Origin: an uncultured Collinsella sp.
GTDB lineage: Bacteria; Actinomycetota; Coriobacteriia; Coriobacteriales; Coriobacteriaceae
Direction of reading: 5' to 3'
NCBI GenBank assembly: GCA_900541015.1
Contig: UQIB01000010.1
Coordinates: 1-64,000, forward strand
Length of the DNA stretch: 64,000 nucleotides
In this document: positions 45,917 through 54,216 of the stretch, piece after piece
Layout of the letters: each line of letters starts with the position of its first letter
Position numbering within the stretch: position 1 is the stretch's first letter
Made by a program: the position numbers and the translations under genes
The notes under the pieces: generated by a model
What the model was told of the DNA's origin: nothing
Seen by the model: the letters and a program-made list of their open reading frames with translations, nothing else
The model's database searches: none

Positions 45917-45934
45917 TAGGTAGAGGTAAAACAT

Positions 45935-47176
45935 ATGGCAAACGATAAACAGCAAGAAGGCTTGTCGGCGCAAGAGCGTCTCGCGCGTCTTTATAGTGCT
46001 CGTGCTGAGGGACAGCAGGAGGACGCGACATCGTTCGCGGGTGAGACTGCGGGAGCGTCCATTTCGTCAGAAGTACCGCAGGCTCAAACGGTTTCTACTC
46101 AGGAGCGTCTCGACCGTCTGCGTGCGCGACGCGCCGGCGTGCCTCTTCCGGGCGATCCGGAGGCGGCTACTCCGGTAAACAACGAGGGTGCGAATCGTCC
46201 TCGCTTTAACATCAATCTTTCGCGCATCGTGGACGCGATTCCCACCATTGTTCGGTTTTTCCCACTGCGTATTTTTACGGTTTGGGGACTCTGCTCGGTC
46301 TGGTACCGCATGTACTTGAACGTTGGCGGAGACGATGTGTTGCATACGGGGCTTCCGGCGCCGGGGTATAGCGCATTCAATCCATTCGCTCTGGGTGCTG
46401 TTGTATTCATTGGTCTTCTCGTAGTTTTGACGGAAATCATTGCCGGCCCGTTGAGCATGATCATTAAGCAACTGATCATCGGCGCCACGTATTTCTTCCG
46501 CGGTTCCGCCGCCACCCGCGAGGCCCGCGACCGCGCCCACGCCAACTTCAGCCTGCGCCGGCTCGTCACCGAGACGGTCCGCGGCTACCACAGCGGCTAC
46601 TCCGTCTTCGGTTCCATGGCCCGCGCCGCCCGCGGCGCCCGCAACAGCGCCTCCACGCTCGATTACGGCGTCGGGGCCTTCACGGGGGAGGACCCCAACG
46701 CTCCCGTCTACGACGACGGCCTGGGCGACCGCCCCTCGCAGATGGAGCTCACCGACGACGCAGCGTCGAGGATCTGGGACCTGTACTACCCGGCCTACGG
46801 CGCCGAGGGTCCCATGTCCAACCTGCACGAGGCGCTCGCCGCGGGCGATCCACAGGACTACACGGCGCTGATGAGCCTCGCCCTCAACGTGGCGGAGTGG
46901 TGCGAGCAAAACGGCACGCCCGACACGCACGGCTGGTTCGACGACCCCGCCTACCCGGGCGACTACGTCGACGCCGGCACGTTCTACCTCATGGCGTACT
47001 CGTTCTGGGAGCGGGCGGCTGAGGAGCGGCGCGTGGGGCCAATCGAGCCGCTCGCGGACGACATGAGCCGCTTCATCCTGCGCCACCTGAGCGACTGGTC
47101 GCGCGAGAACGCCCACGCCTACCGCTGGCGCGGCGACTGGCGCGACGCGGACTACTTCGACAAGGACCGCCTGTAG
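45935..47176 (+). CDS. membrane protein of unknown function, composite codon usage
   Basis: The 413-residue protein has an N-terminal part in which (S)AQERLARLYSARA and TQERLDRLRARRAG form a repeat. Two TM segments follow (about 105-125 and 148-185, FALGAVVFIGLLVVLTEIIAGPLSMI), then a cytoplasmic or outside helical domain (about 190-413) with no known motif. From about nt 46490 to the stop, GC rises sharply and almost every codon ends in C or G, unlike the first half and both neighbours. This suggests the 3' half came by recombination from a higher-GC relative. Confidence 0.75.
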   Translation: MANDKQQEGLSAQERLARLYSARAEGQQEDATSFAGETAGASISSEVPQAQTVSTQERLDRLRARRAGVPLPGDPEAATPVNNEGANRPRFNINLSRIVDAIPTIVRFFPLRIFTVWGLCSVWYRMYLNVGGDDVLHTGLPAPGYSAFNPFALGAVVFIGLLVVLTEIIAGPLSMIIKQLIIGATYFFRGSAATREARDRAHANFSLRRLVTETVRGYHSGYSVFGSMARAARGARNSASTLDYGVGAFTGEDPNAPVYDDGLGDRPSQMELTDDAASRIWDLYYPAYGAEGPMSNLHEALAAGDPQDYTALMSLALNVAEWCEQNGTPDTHGWFDDPAYPGDYVDAGTFYLMAYSFWERAAEERRVGPIEPLADDMSRFILRHLSDWSRENAHAYRWRGDWRDADYFDKDRL

Positions 47177-47197
47177 GCGGCGGAAAGGGAAACACGG

Positions 47198-48103
47198 ATG
47201 GCAATTAATCAGAACGGGTCTGGCCGCGGGGGCGCCGGGCCCAACGGACCGGATGTCAACGATATCGTGAACCGCTTGGGTGGTCCGCGCGTAGTGATCG
47301 TTCTTGCCGTGGTGGTAGTCATCGCGATTGTGGCGGTCACATCCATCACAAGCGGCATCTCCGACACCAATCGGCAGACCGAGCAGCGCGCCGAGGCCAA
47401 ACAACAGCAAGAAGACGAGGCGGCGCGCGCTCAGCGTAAAAAGGAAAAAGAAGAGCGCCACCAGGAAGAAGCGAAAAAGGCCACAGTGCTCACGCTCGAT
47501 GAGATTACGGACGAGGCGCTGCGCTCGGACTTAGCGCTCGATGCAGATGAGGACGGCAATATTTCGCAAGAGACTGCGGATGAAGCTAGCTCAATCGACG
47601 TCGAGTCGTTTGATTCGCTTCCGCTGTTGGCCAGCTTCCACAACATCACGACGTTTGGCATCGGCGACTACGACAGCGAAAGCTACGACATAAGCTCCAT
47701 TCGCAATATCACTCATCTGTCCATTGGCGACTGCTCGGTGCCTCAGGTTGATCTCACGCGTTTTCCTCAGCTACAGCGCGTTACCATAAACAGGCTCGAG
47801 AGCCCCGTCGATACCTTGAATGCCAAAAACATGTCCTCGTTGACGAACGTCCAGATCGAAGGCCTTGATGGCAGTATTGGGACACTTGACCTGTCGGGTG
47901 ATGTGAACCTCGAGGTTCTGAAGATCAGTAGCAGAGTCGACACGCTTAATCTGTGCGGGGCAGGCAGGGAAGATGCCTTCCATTACACTTTTACACCCAA
48001 TTGCGTTGGCAAGATCTTGTACGACAGCGACACGAGCAGCAGCGTGGTCGAGTATTTGCAAAAAATGAGCAGTGACTACGGCTACACCATGGAGCAGCAG
48101 TAG
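47198..48103 (+). CDS. single-pass membrane protein with EF-hand-like loop and LRR-like repeats
   Basis: The 301-residue protein has one TM segment (VVIVLAVVVVIAIVAV, about 32-50) and a charged coiled coil (KQQQEDEAARAQRKKEKEERHQEEAKK). An EF-hand/dockerin-like loop follows (DADEDGNISQE, about 114-124), then beta-rich repeats resembling leucine-rich repeats (ITHLSIGDCSVPQVDLTRFPQLQRVTINRL). It is a paralogue of the next gene. Topology suggests the repeats lie outside the cell. ATG 47198 follows GGAAAGGG. Confidence 0.75.
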   Translation: MAINQNGSGRGGAGPNGPDVNDIVNRLGGPRVVIVLAVVVVIAIVAVTSITSGISDTNRQTEQRAEAKQQQEDEAARAQRKKEKEERHQEEAKKATVLTLDEITDEALRSDLALDADEDGNISQETADEASSIDVESFDSLPLLASFHNITTFGIGDYDSESYDISSIRNITHLSIGDCSVPQVDLTRFPQLQRVTINRLESPVDTLNAKNMSSLTNVQIEGLDGSIGTLDLSGDVNLEVLKISSRVDTLNLCGAGREDAFHYTFTPNCVGKILYDSDTSSSVVEYLQKMSSDYGYTMEQQ

Positions 48104-48130
48104 CGATGCGCTCAAGTGAGGAGAAGCGAT

Positions 48131-49195
48131 ATGGCGAATTTTAAGCCCGACATGTCTTGGCGGGATAACGAACGGGTTCAGCGTGTGACCGAGCAGCCTA
48201 CGGGCGGGACTAATGAGCCGGCTGCCGAGACGCCGGATGTGCGGGTGAATATGCGTCCGAACGGGCAGGCAACCGAAAAGTCTGCTGGGCAGGCGCAGCA
48301 GATGCCGGGGCGTTCGACAAGTCGGATCCCTCGCCCTGCCAGCCAGCCGAATGGACAGGCGGCTGAACGTGCAAATGAAGCCGTCTCTCGCTTGGGCGGC
48401 GTTCGCGCCCTGGTAGTGCTTGCGGCGGTTGTGGTCATAGGCGCGGTTGCCGCCTTCTCCGTGATTGGCGGCGTCGGTGACGTGCAAGGCGGCGGAGGAG
48501 CCTCGTCGAGCGCCTCTAAAGAGTCGAGCTCAACTGACGCCTCTGGCTCCGAGACTAAGAAAGAAAAAGGTCTCGTCGATGTTGATGCGATCACGGATGA
48601 TACCCTGCACGGGCTGCTTGCCGACTACGATAACGATGACGATGGCCAGCTGACCGCCAAGGAGACTCAGCGCATCACAGAGCTGGTCGTGAGTGACGAG
48701 GTGACGGACTTCACGCCCATTAGCAAGCTGGACAAGCTCGATACGCTCGGCATCAATACCCTGAGTGCCAAGAGTGCAGACTTTAGCGAGCTCGAGGCAC
48801 TCGAGGTGCTCAAGTTTGGCGACATGACGACCCAGGACCTCGACCTGAGCGTCTGTCCCAAGCTTAATTCCTTTAAGATCGAGGGCCTTAAGGGTGCTGT
48901 CAGTTCCATCAACGCCTCGGGTCTTAAGAACCTGATGTTCTTTACCGTTGACCAAGGCCTTCAGGGCGACGTCGAGAAGATTGATCTTTCGAACGATGAC
49001 ATTCTTGGCGCACTCGAGATTACCTGCAACGTCGGTGAGCTCAACCTGTCGGGTTGCAGCCACTCGTTCCCCAAGCTCAACATTGCCGCTGATCACATCG
49101 ACAAGATCGTGGTCGACAGCAACACCAACGCGGACCTCGTGGCTACCCTGCGTGACCTCTGCGCTCAGAAAGGCTGGACGCTAGAGGAGCAGTGA
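48131..49195 (+). CDS. paralogous EF-hand-like / LRR-like membrane protein
   Basis: The 354-residue protein repeats the plan of its neighbour: a disordered N-terminus, one TM segment (VRALVVLAAVVVIGAVAAFSVIGG, about 95-118) and a Ser-rich linker. The EF-hand-like loop is DYDNDDDGQLTAKE (about 166-179). LRR-like repeats follow (LDTLGINTLSAKSADFSELEALEVLKFGDM). Both end in a similar motif (GYTMEEQ-like; here GWTLEEQ). ATG 48131 follows GAGGAG; an upstream in-frame start lacks one. Tandem duplication is likely. Confidence 0.77.
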   Translation: MANFKPDMSWRDNERVQRVTEQPTGGTNEPAAETPDVRVNMRPNGQATEKSAGQAQQMPGRSTSRIPRPASQPNGQAAERANEAVSRLGGVRALVVLAAVVVIGAVAAFSVIGGVGDVQGGGGASSSASKESSSTDASGSETKKEKGLVDVDAITDDTLHGLLADYDNDDDGQLTAKETQRITELVVSDEVTDFTPISKLDKLDTLGINTLSAKSADFSELEALEVLKFGDMTTQDLDLSVCPKLNSFKIEGLKGAVSSINASGLKNLMFFTVDQGLQGDVEKIDLSNDDILGALEITCNVGELNLSGCSHSFPKLNIAADHIDKIVVDSNTNADLVATLRDLCAQKGWTLEEQ

Positions 49196-49282
49196 CGAAT
49201 ACGATAGATGCGCGCCGCCATGGTTCGAGGTGGCATTCAGCACAATGGGCGACGATGGGTTATGCCTGTGGAGGTGGCTCAA

Positions 49283-50620
49283 ATGGAAGATATGACCAGT
49301 AAAGAATACGATGTCTTTTTTAGCTACGAGACTTCGACTTCTTCCGAGCTTGTGCGCAAGCTGGCTGAGGTGCTTGAAGGGCATGGCTTAAAATGTTGGT
49401 ATGCTAAGAACAATATAACGATTGGAAAATGGAGAAAGCAGATTTATGAGGCGCTGGACAGCTGTCGCGTCTTTATCTTGCTGCTGAACAGGGCGGCGTC
49501 ATTGTCTGATGAGGTTGATGATGAAATCGAAAATGCTATCGTTCTGAACCGCAAGGGCGATCTCGAGCTCCTTCCCATTCGTTGTGATAACGAGATTGAG
49601 CCGAGTCTGGACCGGCATTTGCTGCGCTATCAGCAGCTTGATTGGACTTCGGGCGTTAACGAGCAAGCTGTCTCGCAACTGTTTGAGTATCTAAAGGGTG
49701 TCTTGCCTGATCGTTTTGACGATTCCGGCAATGTGGTCCAAACCGCACGAACGGCAAATAAATATTATGAACTGTACGGTGACGAAAGCGATCAAGAAGC
49801 AAAGTGGCTTCATGTCCAGCAAGAGATGCTTCGCAGCTATGACGCCCCTGTCTTCCAGAAGATATTCAATGATATAGAATGCCATAGCGTTCTCGATCTC
49901 GGTACGAATGATGGTTTCCAGCTTGTTGATCGCTTGGCTTCGTGTGATTCGCTTGAGTTTGCGTTGGGTATTGATGTAAATCCCAATGCGATTCGCATGG
50001 CTTCGGAAGCGTATGCCGACGACTCTCGTTATTTGTTCGAAGAAGCCGATTGTGAAGCTACTTCGTTTTCCGATTACCTTGAAAGCCGTCTTGCACAGGC
50101 GGGGAAGAAAGGATTTGACCTCGTAATCCTGTCAATGGTGCTTCTCCATTTAAAAAACCCGTTTAAGCTGCTTCGTGTTGTGCGCAAGCACATGAATCGC
50201 GGAGGCTATATCTTCATTCGGGATATCGACGATGGATTTAATATCGCCTATCCGGATGATGAAGGCTACTTTGCGCGGCTGAACAGGCTTTGTGGGGAGA
50301 TTACGACGACTGGCTTCCGTTTTAGCGGAAGACAGCTGCTTGAAAAACTAACGAGGGCCGGGTTCAAGGACATTTCATTCGAGGGCAGTGGCATTTCAAC
50401 TGTGGGGATGGACCAGGATCAGCGTTCGGCTTTGCTGTCGGCTTCTTTTGGATGGCTCGGGGGAGATTTAAGGCTTCGCGCCAAGAACAATCCCGATAAC
50501 GATGAGTATCAACAAGATGCTGATTGGTTTGAAGAGACATACGATGAAATTGAGGAACGTTTTCTAGATGTCGGTTTCTTCTATCATGAGGGATATGTCA
50601 TCTATACTGCACGAAAGTAG
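49283..50620 (+). CDS. TIR domain - SAM methyltransferase fusion protein
   Basis: The N-terminal TIR domain (about 5-135) shows YDVFFSYETSTSSELVRKLAEVL, GLKCWYAKNNITIGKWRKQI, CRVFILLLNRAASLSDEV, and a candidate catalytic Glu in VDDEIENAI. Bacterial TIR domains commonly cleave NAD+. The C-terminal half (about 195-445) is a Rossmann methyltransferase (VLDLGTNDGFQLVDRL motif I, LGIDVNPNAI, DLVILSMVLLHL). The target is unknown. Codon use is lower in GC than neighbours. ATG 49283 follows GGAGG with 8-nt spacing. It is convergent with the second TIR gene. Confidence 0.85.
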   Translation: MEDMTSKEYDVFFSYETSTSSELVRKLAEVLEGHGLKCWYAKNNITIGKWRKQIYEALDSCRVFILLLNRAASLSDEVDDEIENAIVLNRKGDLELLPIRCDNEIEPSLDRHLLRYQQLDWTSGVNEQAVSQLFEYLKGVLPDRFDDSGNVVQTARTANKYYELYGDESDQEAKWLHVQQEMLRSYDAPVFQKIFNDIECHSVLDLGTNDGFQLVDRLASCDSLEFALGIDVNPNAIRMASEAYADDSRYLFEEADCEATSFSDYLESRLAQAGKKGFDLVILSMVLLHLKNPFKLLRVVRKHMNRGGYIFIRDIDDGFNIAYPDDEGYFARLNRLCGEITTTGFRFSGRQLLEKLTRAGFKDISFEGSGISTVGMDQDQRSALLSASFGWLGGDLRLRAKNNPDNDEYQQDADWFEETYDEIEERFLDVGFFYHEGYVIYTARK

Positions 50621-50631
50621 TTCACATGAAT

Positions 50632-50665
50632 AAAAAAAGGGGGCTCGGTTTTGAACCGAGCCCCC
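50632..50665. terminator. bidirectional terminator between the two TIR genes
   Basis: A perfect 12-bp stem GGGGGCTCGGTT/AACCGAGCCCCC encloses TTG. The A run on its left gives a T run for the minus-strand transcript. Confidence 0.88.
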
Positions 50666-50681
50666 GCCTGCAATTGAGGCG

Positions 50682-51731
50682 CTAACGTTTTTGCTCGTAT
50701 TCCTCCAAGAGGGCGTTAATGGTTCGCCCGTCTTTGGTTTTCCATGCGGTCTTGCCGTTTGAGCTTCTGCCGGCAACAAATCCTGCTGCCGACGAGGGGC
50801 TAGAAAACACAATGTCATCGGTGAGAACGCAGTCCTGAATGAGATCTGAATATGCCTCGCGTTGTTTGATAACGCCGCCTGGGCAGCTTGCCGTCAAAGA
50901 TGCGGAGATTTCCGTTCCCTTCTCGACCACGAAACCCTGATTGGAAACGTGCGCCGTACCCTTCGCGCTTCGCGTTGAGAGGTAAAGTGTAAGTCCGGAA
51001 AGAGCGTCATAGAGTGTGTTGTCAAGGGGCTTTGAAGGCGCTTCTGCTATTGCTGAGACCCCTTCTGCCTCAATTTGCTGCTTGCTCTGGATGATAGAGC
51101 TTGCAACGATATAGACCTTATCGGATAGCCATCGAACGATGCAGTCCTTTACAAAGTCATAATCGGAGCCCTGGGCTTCATCTTTAAGCAGTTCAATAAA
51201 CTTTGGAAGAATGGCCTCTAGGCCATTGAACTCCTTGATTGCCTCCCAAGTCTTGCAGGCATTTTCGTAATCAGCTTTGTCGGTGACCGTGTCAGCACTT
51301 TTCTTTAATTTTTCGTCGACGCTTTTCTGACTTGTCCAAAATATTGGAATGCACCTACGGGGGCTGCCATCTTCGTTCTTATCGTCTTCTGCATTTTCAA
51401 CAAAATGGTCGTATTCATGTCGGCAAATAGGGCTTTCGATATAGCCGGGCGTAATGAATGCCAGCAGAATGTCGGCGCTTTCAATCGCTTCGTTGACCTT
51501 ATCTTCCCATCTGTCTCCATAGTCTATGGAGACAATGTCGGTGAATTTCTGTAGCCGATAGTTTGTGGAACCAAGTAAATCGTTGCTCTCGTTGAGCACT
51601 TTCAAGGTCATGTCAACGATATCGAGCATGTGGTTGAATACATTGTCGTTGCGGCGGTAACTTACGAATACCTTCAGGAGCGTATGCCCGTCTTTATCTT
51701 GTTGTAGGGTTGTTGCTGATAGCTTTTCCAC
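50682..51731 (-). CDS. TIR domain protein with C-terminal DUF4357-like domain
   Basis: The 349-residue protein has an N-terminal TIR domain (about 15-160): LLKVFVSYRRNDNVFNHML, DRWEDKVNEAIESADILLAFITPGY. The Ser-x-x-Cys-x-x-Glu-like catalytic region is SPICRHEYDHFVE. A helical middle part follows. The C-terminus (about 245-349) resembles DUF4357 (SPSSAAGFVAGRSSNGKTAW). Start is GTG 51731 with GGGAGG upstream. It lies 25 nt after the RyR-like membrane protein gene in one operon, so a TIR product may act on that protein; this is inference. Confidence 0.83.
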   Translation of the reverse strand: MEKLSATTLQQDKDGHTLLKVFVSYRRNDNVFNHMLDIVDMTLKVLNESNDLLGSTNYRLQKFTDIVSIDYGDRWEDKVNEAIESADILLAFITPGYIESPICRHEYDHFVENAEDDKNEDGSPRRCIPIFWTSQKSVDEKLKKSADTVTDKADYENACKTWEAIKEFNGLEAILPKFIELLKDEAQGSDYDFVKDCIVRWLSDKVYIVASSIIQSKQQIEAEGVSAIAEAPSKPLDNTLYDALSGLTLYLSTRSAKGTAHVSNQGFVVEKGTEISASLTASCPGGVIKQREAYSDLIQDCVLTDDIVFSSPSSAAGFVAGRSSNGKTAWKTKDGRTINALLEEYEQKR

Positions 51732-51756
51732 GGTGTTTTCCTCCCTATGTTTGATG

Positions 51757-54156
51757 CTATTTTTTTACAATGCTGCCCTTGGCGATGCGGGCTGAGAGGG
51801 CGACGATGATTCGATCGTAGGCGTAGACGTCTTTGCCTAGCAAGAATCCGCGAGCGCCGAGTACGTCGTTGTCGGGTGTCATGTAGGCGTGACGCATGAG
51901 GATGTCGGACTTGCGAACGCCTACGGCCCCGCTCTTGTTGGGCTTGCCGCTCAGGAACGCATCGACGGATGCTGCACGCATACGCTGCTCGCGTTCCTGT
52001 TCGACGGTGCCGTGCCCCAGTTCGGTCATACCCGTTGCCCGGCAATAGGCAAGCCAACGATCGTGCTCCATGTCTCCTAAACGACAGATAAGGGCGAATT
52101 CCTCGCGGTTCTTCTGCTCGCTGGCATCGAACTCGGCTTTGGTGGCTGCGTCGGGAACGACGGAGCTTAATATCGCATTGGCAATGTTGTCGTTATTCGA
52201 AGCCGGCTTGACCTTGCCCTGCAGCTTCTCCCTCCAGACATGCTCGAAGGAGCCCTGCTCCACGTCGGCGTCGCTAAAGCCAAGCGTCCAGAAGCGGTAG
52301 GGGATATGTGCTGCCGAAGCTCGGCTGCTGCTCTTGTTGGATTCTTTGCCGTTGTAACTATTGACTGCCTTCTCAACGGCGAGCGTTGCGTCAAAATCAT
52401 TTTCAATGGAGCCATTAAAGCAAAGGTCGTATGCCGCATTGAGCTGCACGGCCAGGCGCTCGCGCTCGTCATTGATGATGTTGCTGTAGGTGTAGAACGC
52501 CTTGCGGGCACCAAACGGATGCATGATTTTGGCGGCGTCTTTGCCAGTCGTCTGAGTCTTATCGAGGCTTTTAAGGGCGCCTAGGATTTCTTCGCTCTCG
52601 ATATGGGGACAGATGATGGGTTGCTGTTTGGTGTAGTCCGGTGAGCCTTGGTCGATGAAGCGATTGAAGATCTGACGTTGGAGCATGAGCGAATAGGAGA
52701 GGTTTTGTCCACAATCTCCCATGGTTACGAAAGCGTAAAGACGAGCGTCATCGGTAATTAGCGCGCTGTCGGCCTTGGACGATACGCATTTGTTTTGAGC
52801 ATCGTAGTGCAGCGTAGTGACGGTGCCGCCTGCAATAAGGCGATCGGTTGTAACCGAGGGCGCCTCAGCTTCTACAAAGCGAATTGTCGGCATGCCGTTG
52901 CAGCTTTCGCCAAACATCTCGGGGTAGCGGGCTGCTTCGCGTTCTAGTATCGTTCGGGCGTTGGGGTCGACAACAACAATGTTCAGACGAACGCCCGGCA
53001 TGCGGCCCATCCAGAAGGAAGTGCGTGTTGCCTGCATGCCGAAATCGCCTGCGCCGAAAACGAGAACGGTGAGATTCTGAGGCTTGGGATTTGGGTCGAC
53101 GGAGATGTCGATGGGCTCGAGCACGCTGTAGAGCGGAGCCTCTTCAAGTACATCGTATATTTCGTCTTGTACGCGTGAGAGCAAGTGAAGACAAGTCGAC
53201 TCATTGTCGACTTTGATGGCATCGAAGATCTGGGCATCATCGGGGTTCTTGTGGGTGCAATGGAGCGTAATCTTGGGCGCGCAGCCGGCCTGAGGATCCT
53301 TGTGCGTCGCTTCGAGCATGTCGATCGTCGCGCTGACATTGTGTTCGGTTTCTTCGCTCGTCGCGACGACATCGACTGCGGGCAGATGCTTAACTGCATC
53401 GCGCAGCGATGTAATCGTTGTGAGCACATCGGCTGCTTCGGAGTCGGTGAACACATAGCGCACATAGCCCTGGCACAGATTGCGCAGTACGCGCTGACGC
53501 TCGCTGTCCTCGTCGCTGCCTAGACAAAAGATGAGGGCGATGTCGCCGTTGCCATTCGCGTTATTGAGCGTTCCGTCCTTGATGTTGTGAACGATATCAC
53601 GCGCGAGCAACTCGGTGTTGGCGTCGACGCTCTCAAAGATAATTGCATGGTCGGCATATTTGAGATGACGCTTGATAACGCTGCCCGAGAGGCGCGTAGC
53701 AACAGCGTTGAAGGCAAACAGGCCAATTTCAACGGGAAGGGCGATGATGTATGCAAGTGTGAGCAGCGAATAGAGCAGATTGAACACCTGGCCGGCAATG
53801 TTGCCGCCAAGGGGAATAGCGCTATAGACGGTCGACGTCACATCGGTGAGGCCGGTCTGGATGGTCGTTGTCCATCCCACGGCAAAGAAGTTGGTGATGA
53901 CCCAGCTAATAAAGTTGAAGGCTCCCGGCTCCCAGCCCTCGCCAAGATCCGAAGAAAAGCACTGCGCCCAGGTAACGGGGGCAAATAGGCAAAAAGCGCC
54001 AAGAGCAAGAATTCCAAAGGCGACGACGCGACGGTTGGAATTGATCTCGAAGCCAAAGAGTTTGTGCTGATAGTTGTGCCGTTCCAAGTGTATGGAATAG
54101 CAGAGCGCGACGAGAGCGACGAGGAATGCCGCGAACCAACAGATTGGAGAAATCAA
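51757..54156 (-). CDS. channel-like membrane protein with TrkA-like and RyR-like domains
   Basis: The 799-residue protein starts with about four hydrophobic segments and a pore-like re-entrant stretch (FISWVITNFFAVGWTTTIQTG, about 85-105), similar in plan to 2TM channels. Two Rossmann-like regions follow (ADHAIIFESVDANTELLARDIV; LTVLVFGAGDFGMQATRTSF), as in TrkA/RCK proteins. The last 110 residues resemble a prokaryotic RyR domain (MEHDRWLAYCRATGM, RHAYMTPDND, YAYDRIIVALSARIAKG). It may gate ions in response to a nucleotide-type ligand. Start TTG 54156 is set by AGGAGGT 8 nt upstream. Confidence 0.72.
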   Translation of the reverse strand: MISPICWFAAFLVALVALCYSIHLERHNYQHKLFGFEINSNRRVVAFGILALGAFCLFAPVTWAQCFSSDLGEGWEPGAFNFISWVITNFFAVGWTTTIQTGLTDVTSTVYSAIPLGGNIAGQVFNLLYSLLTLAYIIALPVEIGLFAFNAVATRLSGSVIKRHLKYADHAIIFESVDANTELLARDIVHNIKDGTLNNANGNGDIALIFCLGSDEDSERQRVLRNLCQGYVRYVFTDSEAADVLTTITSLRDAVKHLPAVDVVATSEETEHNVSATIDMLEATHKDPQAGCAPKITLHCTHKNPDDAQIFDAIKVDNESTCLHLLSRVQDEIYDVLEEAPLYSVLEPIDISVDPNPKPQNLTVLVFGAGDFGMQATRTSFWMGRMPGVRLNIVVVDPNARTILEREAARYPEMFGESCNGMPTIRFVEAEAPSVTTDRLIAGGTVTTLHYDAQNKCVSSKADSALITDDARLYAFVTMGDCGQNLSYSLMLQRQIFNRFIDQGSPDYTKQQPIICPHIESEEILGALKSLDKTQTTGKDAAKIMHPFGARKAFYTYSNIINDERERLAVQLNAAYDLCFNGSIENDFDATLAVEKAVNSYNGKESNKSSSRASAAHIPYRFWTLGFSDADVEQGSFEHVWREKLQGKVKPASNNDNIANAILSSVVPDAATKAEFDASEQKNREEFALICRLGDMEHDRWLAYCRATGMTELGHGTVEQEREQRMRAASVDAFLSGKPNKSGAVGVRKSDILMRHAYMTPDNDVLGARGFLLGKDVYAYDRIIVALSARIAKGSIVKK

Positions 54157-54216
54157 AGTAGGTACCTCCTGCGAGTATAGAGATGAACGGATAACGTGAA
54201 CTGGGCCTGTTGCCGC

